NCBI GenBank assembly: GCA_950295325.1
Contig: OX485805.1
Span: forward strand, 31,297,501-31,361,500
Reading direction: 5' to 3'
DNA length: 64,000 nucleotides
Source: Polytrichum commune
Taxonomy: Eukaryota > Streptophyta > Polytrichopsida > Polytrichales > Polytrichaceae
Numbering within the stretch: the stretch's first letter is position 1; each line of letters begins with the position of its first letter. The position numbers were made by a program, and so were the translations under genes. Under the pieces are notes generated by a model. That model worked only from the letters and a program-made list of their open reading frames with translations. It had not been told where the DNA came from and searched no databases. Positions 58,195 to 64,000 of this stretch are shown piece after piece.

Positions 58195-58780
58195 ATGCAA
58201 CGTAATATAGGGAGGATGAAGTTCATTTGAGATAGAAAAAAATTATTTAAAAAATCAAATAATGAAGGGTCCTTTAATAATAGACAATATCATTACAAGT
58301 AAAGTTGATAGGTGTAAATTGTGAACCATTTCTTTTGAGTAGAATTAATATAGGGGTTGAATTTTGTATCCTAGGCTTTATGTCAGTATGATATGTTTAT
58401 AAGCATGTTGGGTATTGGATGGATGAAAAGCATGTTTGATATACATGGGAAATGAATGAAAATTTGGGATGTAGTCACTGGTCGTCTTCCCCACGTTTTG
58501 TATGTATATAATGGTATGTATGGACAAGGTTCTATGTATGAATATGACTACTTAAAGAAAATATAGACTGAAATAAATTGCATTGGCATGGAAAACATGA
58601 GTATTGGTAGGGTGCAAACAAATAGGCCGTTTCAGAGAATCAAGTAATTATAGGGAACCTTTAATTCATGCCTTGGAAGTAAATAGCCCCTAAACAATTA
58701 CCTCTCCGCCACACGCAGTGCACAAAAACCCTTTAGAATGGCCCACCTATGCATCAATGACACTTAGACTTGTGATTTTT
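58195..58780. repeat. Dispersed repeat R32, copy 2
   Basis: Direct, diverged copy of 32145-32700. Confidence 0.7.
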
Positions 58781-58784
58781 ATGC

Positions 58785-60190
58785 AACATAAGACAATAAT
58801 CGCATGGAAGTAAATGAATATGTTTATGCTTAACATAATTATAGAATATACAACATAATAAAAGAGGAGAATTCACATGACAAAAGCTTGATATCTATTG
58901 CGTACAAGTATTTGGCTATGTCATATATGTCTACAATACAAAGCCTTTGGGGGAGAATTGATAGTAGAAACTTGAATACTCTAGGCCTTAAGTTGATATA
59001 TGTAGTCACAAGGTGATCATATCCAAGGATGAAGGTTCCTTGAACATGTTCCCATTGCTGATATCCACTCAACTATTCAATTGAAACCCACAATTCATTT
59101 CTTCTCAAGTGGTCCATCTTTTCTTCAATTTGCACCTAGGGCATATTCACTTATGACTAGGCCTCAATTGGGCATCCCGCGAGTTGTGATTGATAGATTT
59201 GATAACATGCAATTCATTGGCCCTAGCGAAGTTGTTTCGTATTGTTAACATTTGAGGACGGTTTATGAGAAACTACATAAGAAGTCGTTCCCAAATGATA
59301 TAGATTAAGGTTTCACCATACACATGGAGTTATGTGTGTTTCGTAATCCAATTATCTATAGCTCTAAGTTGCGTCTCGAAGTAGAGAAGTTGATAGATTG
59401 CTTTATGGCATTCTTTGCTCGAGATGAATGGTTTCAATGATTGCCTTATAACGACGTTAATATGTAATATCAACATGGATGAAGTAACTATGAGCATCCT
59501 CAATACTATCGAATTCCATTTGAATTCCACTCAAATAGTATCAAAACCCCAAACCTTTAATCCAAATATAACATGCATGTTGTTTGTTCTCTTCAATGTT
59601 TAAAATTTGGAATAACAATGTCTACAAGCTTAAACCTTGATATGACACCAACTTAATTGCCACATCAACTTCGAACCTAAACAATGACAAAACACGCACA
59701 CGCACACGCACACGCACACAATATATATATGAAAAACAAACCACAATCATATAAAACCTCCGCATAATGGAATTGCAAAGTAATGGATAATAAATAGTGC
59801 TAAAGACATGCAACCCAATTAGAGTTTCCCACAAAGAGACAAGAAGATGATAGATAGATTGCAGGTGGAACCGTGCCCTTGCTCTCATTGGTTAATGCAA
59901 TTTGAAATCTAAATATTTATGGGGGCCCCCCACACGAGTGACCCCAAACAAAACAAGACCCACATATTTTCTTAACTCATATTGGTAGAATTTTTTTATC
60001 TTTTTGACAAGAACAATTTTACAAACTTTCATCATGGACAAAGTCAAGAACATCACATTTCTTGTCAAAATTATCGGTTCAATGCACAATTGATATAACT
60101 CTGATACTCTTGATGGCTCTTATATAACACATAACCAATTGTTCATCCAAAAGCAAAAAGGTTATCAAGAATCATCAATTTTAAAATATA
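58785..60190. other. Repeat-derived intergenic DNA
   Basis: A short frame at 59151-59245 (MTRPQLGIPRVVIDRFDNMQ on) looks like a coding scrap, but it is closed by a stop and has no partner. A CACACG microsatellite occupies about 59694-59719. Confidence 0.35.
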
Positions 60191-60499
60191 AAAAAATCCA
60201 GGAAGACGCAATATCATCCACAATTCTCAAATTATGTCCATGAACTGGTCGATGATAACTTATAACCAACTTGAGTAGGTGGATGACTCGCCACTCTTGC
60301 AGCTCGACAACCATTCTCTTCTTGTTGGTTATCTAGTCCATATCAAACACATTTTTGATGAAAACACCTTTATTATTTCCCCTACTAAGTTAGTGCTATA
60401 CACTTTGCAGTTGCCTTCCATCAAAATTTCAGAGGGGTTTAGAATCTCCTCCATGGAGAGATCACACAGACATTCAGGTAGATTTCTAAATCTAGGCCT

Positions 60500-60840
60500 C
60501 TTCTAGATATTTCTGTCCACAGACAAGCCACGTGTTGGCATTTACAAACTGGCAGCTCATGGTGCCCAGCCTTTCCCAAACCCGAGGCAACGTTCTCCAT
60601 GAGCTTCGAATATTCTTCCCAAGCCTGGGTGAAATGCCGAGCCTCAGCCTCAGCCTCGGCCCGAGCCTGATCAAATTTACCTCCTTATCCCAAGTCCCCC
60701 AAGCCTGGCTTAAGCTAAGCCGAGCCTCCCACGTGCGCACCGAGCCTGGCCCTCCTCCTCCAGCTCGCCAGTTCGATTCCTCCCACCGACCTGGGATTCT
60801 CCCACACAAAAAGTCTTCAAACTTGGTTCTTCCCTTCTGG
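60500..60840 (+). mobile_element. GC-rich SINE-like insert (tentative)
   Basis: A GC-rich island in AT-rich DNA containing AGTTCGATTCC (60772-60782), a B-box-like sequence, preceded by TGGCTTAAGC (A-box-like) near 60708 and by GAGCCTCAGCC repeats. No clear target-site duplication was found. Confidence 0.3.
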
Positions 60841-60908
60841 ACATTTGTCTCGCAATGTCAATTTACTCCAATACTTACATGCCCTTTGCTTCCTACCCAC
60901 GGCATCGT

Positions 60909-60938
60909 GAATAAATAAATAAATAAATAATAATAATA
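60909..60938. repeat. AAAT/AAT microsatellite
   Basis: Six ATAA units followed by ATA units. Confidence 0.85.
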
Positions 60939-61114
60939 AAAGTAACGTCGGGCACAGCATCGTGAACAATAGAGCTAATATGTAAAGTCTCTCAAGAGGG
61001 ACAAACCCTAGGTTTAATCCTTCTTTGAGAAAACGTTCTATGTAGAGCTCCTCAGCTTGTCGTGTATCAAACTCTATTTTAAAAGTTGGGTTTTCATCTC
61101 AAAAGTTGAGAGAC

Positions 61115-61665
61115 TTGTAGGATCCGAAATAGGGTATGCGCATGGGACCCGTTATCGTAAATCTCATATCGGATTATGTAGGTCTATGTCACGTGAGGTG
61201 ATATCGGGGGCTAAGTCACGTCAATTTAGGAGTAAATGGACTCCACTAGGAGTCCATGTGTGTTAGGATGAGTAACGGACTCCATTGGGAGTCCTAGTTA
61301 GTTGTTCATCCCCTCCATGGATGAACTCCACATAGGATTGGGGTTGTATGGAGAGGAAGGCCTCTTGACTTGCCATTGTTGTCAAGTCAAGTCTTGTGAG
61401 TGTGTTTTGAGAGAGAGAGAGCTTGTTGTTGCTTTCTCATGGCTATGGTGTAGTAGATTATGAGTAAAGCCTTTGCATTCTTTCTCCACCACTTGCACTC
61501 TTGGATTCTCCCTTCGTGGAGTGAGAGATAGCTTGACTCTTGTGTGTGAATTTTAGAGTTTCTTAAGCTTTGTAAGGAGACATTTTAGTTTCTTAAGCTT
61601 GGAGAGAGAAACCCTCATCTTGAAGAGGTGGTTGTTTAGCATTTTAGTTTGCTATTTTATTTTGC
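61115..61665 (+). mobile_element. LTR-like stretch (tentative)
   Basis: Begins near TGTAGGATCCG, has two 18-bp near-palindromes (GGACTCCACTAGGAGTCC at 61238-61255; GGACTCCATTGGGAGTCC at 61277-61294) and a GAGAGAGAGAG leader. It is followed by TTGACGCCGACACTCGATCT (about 61674), which has the look of a retroelement primer-binding region. No second LTR or polyprotein was found nearby, so it may be a solo or truncated LTR. Confidence 0.35.
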
Positions 61666-62089
61666 TAATTGATGTTGACGCCGACACTCGATCTGTTGTG
61701 TTTAACGATCTTAGTTTACACGACATCTAGCTAGGCCCATCCACCCTAGTAGGATAAGTTAGAAGGCCAATTTTCAATAGTCCAACACCACTCTTTGTGG
61801 ATGGTAATTTGTGCATTAAGAAAACTTGGGTGATTTTTGTGTTAATTCTCATAAACTCATGATTTGGGACTACACCCATGGTTTTATTTGCTTTACTTTA
61901 CAAATGACTCTTATGTCTCGGACATGTTGCTTGTCGAAGCAAATATAAAGTTTGTTTGTGATCTAGTTGATCGCCTTCGGCAAAAGTTCTTGGGGTTGGG
62001 TAGTTAGGCGAGCAAAGTTTAAACCCTTACATTGCATAGCAACTGTTGCATAATGGAGAGGTAAGCCATCCACACTTTTTTTTTAAACA

Positions 62090-62326
62090 GTTGATGCTAT
62101 CAAGCATGTCTTTCTTGCTAAAGAAAGGAACTATTTCCACCTCATGGGAAAGAAATTAGATCACCTTCGCCTCAACGACTTTCTCGCCTATGAATGTGAA
62201 TCGTACTTGAAGCAACCATTGACACTATCCCCACACAAATTCATTGTTGCCTACCGCACCTTAAATCATAGAGTTGCCATTGAGATTGGCCGGTGGTTGA
62301 CTATCCCAATCTCTAGGGATAAATAA
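62090..62326 (+). other. Open-frame fragment, unidentified
   Basis: A frame of about 78 codons (DAIKHVFLAKERNYFHLM, then MGKKLDHLRLNDFLAYECES on, ending PISRDK) has protein-like composition. It may be part of a retroelement associated with the LTR-like stretch upstream, or a host-gene scrap. Confidence 0.3.
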
Positions 62327-62389
62327 TTATCCCAATTTTCTTTTGTAAAGGTGGTGGAAACATTAATGGCATATGGTGCCAATTTCGGT

Positions 62390-63190
62390 AGACTCTAGGG
62401 TAGTACCACTAAGTCAAATGGCAAGCATTTGCCCAATAAAATATGCAATGGAAATGCCCTTACTTGTGTAGCTTGTCTGCATATATAATGGCACCATATG
62501 GTTGGTGTATGTTTGCCTTTAAACCCATGTACAATGAAGTCTAGTCTTCTCACTCAAAGCTAACCTAAACACGTCTTTGACTTGTCTCCACATACTCTAG
62601 GGTAGTACCACTAGCTTAGATGGCACACATTTGCTCAATGTAATATGCGATGGAAATGCCCTTACTTTGTGTGTCTCGTATGCATAATAACACCGTGTGG
62701 TTGGTGTATTATTTGCATTTGAACCTTGTTACAAAAAGTCAAATCTTCCTACCATAGCACAATATGCTCACTCAAAGCCACTCTTAACATGTCTTTGCCC
62801 TACCTCTGCAGACTTTGGGTAGTAACACTAACTTAAATAACAAACATTTTGCTCAATGAGATTAGACAACCTAAAATACTCTTATTTTGTATAACATTTT
62901 AACACGATGATACCATATGGTTGGCGTATGTCCGCCATTAAATACATGTCCAATCGCCTGCCATTGCATGCTCTACTCACTAAAATGCTCACTCGAAGCT
63001 ACCTTGAACATATCTTCGCCTTACTTTGTTAGACTCTAGGATATTCTCACTTAATTAAAAGAAAAACATTTGCTCAATATGATCCGCAATCTAAAGTGCC
63101 CTTACTTTGTGTGATATGTTGCATAATGGCAACATGTTTGGTGTATCTATGCCTTTAAACCCATGATACAAAAAATCCAATCTTCTCAGG
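62390..63190. repeat. Tandem array, four units of ~202-221 bp
   Basis: The phrase AGACTCTAGGGTAGTACCAC or variants starts units at 62390, 62592, 62810 and 63031. Each continues with ACATTTGCTCAAT, GGAAATGCCCTTACTTTGTG, CATATGGTTGGTGTATG, CTTTAAACCCATG and TGCTCACTCAAAGC. No ORF runs through it. Confidence 0.85.
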
Positions 63191-63194
63191 ATGA

Positions 63195-64000
63195 AATTGG
63201 GTGACTTACCAACGAAACTTCAACAATCTAGTTGTTCTAGGTCCCTCAATATATAAGGCATTGCCCCAAGAGGAGTGCACCATGGAAATTGAGGGCCGTG
63301 TTTGAGGACGGGGAGCCCGTTCCAATGTATGACCCGAGGGGCATCCCCCTACATAAAAGTATTTGATTATTTTGGTGCATAAAGACCTTCATGCCTTTTC
63401 CAAGTGTAAGCATATTTGTGCAAGCGTATTGTGGCAATTTGCTTGCGAGTTGCACTTATAATGAGAATGGTACATGCTGGTCTTCTTCACTTTGAATCTC
63501 ACCTTGCATGTCGTCATAACTGCAAAACACAATGCAAACATTGTCATCTCCCCAAAGAAGAAGACAATTTGTAGCTAGTCTTTCAAAGCACAACTTCAAC
63601 CCCCAATGTCATTGTTTTCCATAGGATTTTGATTTTCATCTCTCGCCACCAATGGATTAGAAGAAATTGACACGGACCTTGTGGACTTCACCCAAACGAT
63701 TACTCATGTTGGTCATTCCTTCTCAAACATGCAAAATTGCAATGTCGATTTTCATATTAATGATGCCAACAGAGTTGCAAAGATAGCGAAGTTTGCATTA
63801 GCTTCCAAGAAGGTGGCCTAAACATAGCACTAAAGTTAGGTAGCGCCATTTTGTTCAACAATACTTACCATTCATTCATATTTACATTTGTCACAACGTT
63901 GATGAAATCATAGATTGAAGAGTTTCTTTTCAAAAATGTGCATTCTGTTGACGACATGACCAACTTATACTCACATTTTCTGGTGCAACAGTCAATGAAC
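63195..64000. other. Window end, no gene supported
   Basis: An open frame near 63655-63820 (EEIDTDLVDFTQTITHVGHS on, ending ALASKKVA) is protein-like but short and unplaced; its gene could extend beyond the window. Confidence 0.3.

Overview
The window looks like nuclear DNA of a land plant, most likely a bryophyte (moss-like), although the species cannot be fixed from sequence alone. The reasons are spliced GT-AG genes for thylakoid proteins, a TNL-type NB-ARC/LRR gene with monotonous 24-residue leucine-rich repeats, TTTAGGG-type telomere-like DNA, and an AT-rich background crowded with small inverted-repeat transposons, a SINE, a Ty1/copia remnant and a pogo-like element. No rRNA, tRNA or CRISPR array was recognised.

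Layout: 1-2.2 kb is a 2-kb foldback element carrying a smaller inverted repeat and a SINE. 3.47-7.12 kb is one copy of a direct segmental duplication whose second copy lies at 34.54-38.17 kb. Both copies hold an intact DUF716/TMEM45-like membrane protein gene preceded by tandem ~150-bp repeats and followed by a degenerate duplicate of its own 3' end. Both also hold the last exon of HCF164. Only the second copy sits next to the other HCF164 exons, so the 6.3-kb copy is a gene fragment. 7.1-13.7 kb holds a hairpin repeat, a possible small spliced gene (8.35 kb), an unidentified 226-residue ORF (9.0-9.7 kb) and a wrecked copia element with a nested MITE. 13.7-15.8 kb is a 5'-truncated, frameshifted TNL remnant, followed by several tandem-repeat blocks (15.7-18.1 kb). 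18.9-34.5 kb is mostly repeats: a TIR element with an identifiable empty site, three classes of foldback MITE, and a MULE-like MITE that splits an unidentified ORF.

The functional core is 37.4-50.6 kb. HCF164 (minus strand) and a gene matching Ycf3-interacting protein 1 (plus strand) are transcribed divergently from a shared 629-bp interval; both act in assembly of thylakoid photosynthetic complexes. Two or three unidentified exons lie at 45.3-46.8 kb. A three-exon 2-oxoglutarate/Fe(II) dioxygenase (GA 3-oxidase-like) lies on the minus strand at 46.8-50.6 kb, with a tandemly repeated ACGT-containing upstream region.

51-64 kb is again repeat-rich and gene-poor: an inverted pair of TIR elements with a GGGCAT minisatellite, two related MITEs, a pogo-like element with TA duplication and a PIP-box-like C-terminus, a diverged copy of the 32-kb repeat, an LTR-like stretch, and a four-unit tandem array of about 200-220 bp.

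Exon boundaries were set by eye from reading-frame phase, GT-AG sites and family knowledge; none was tested against RNA data.
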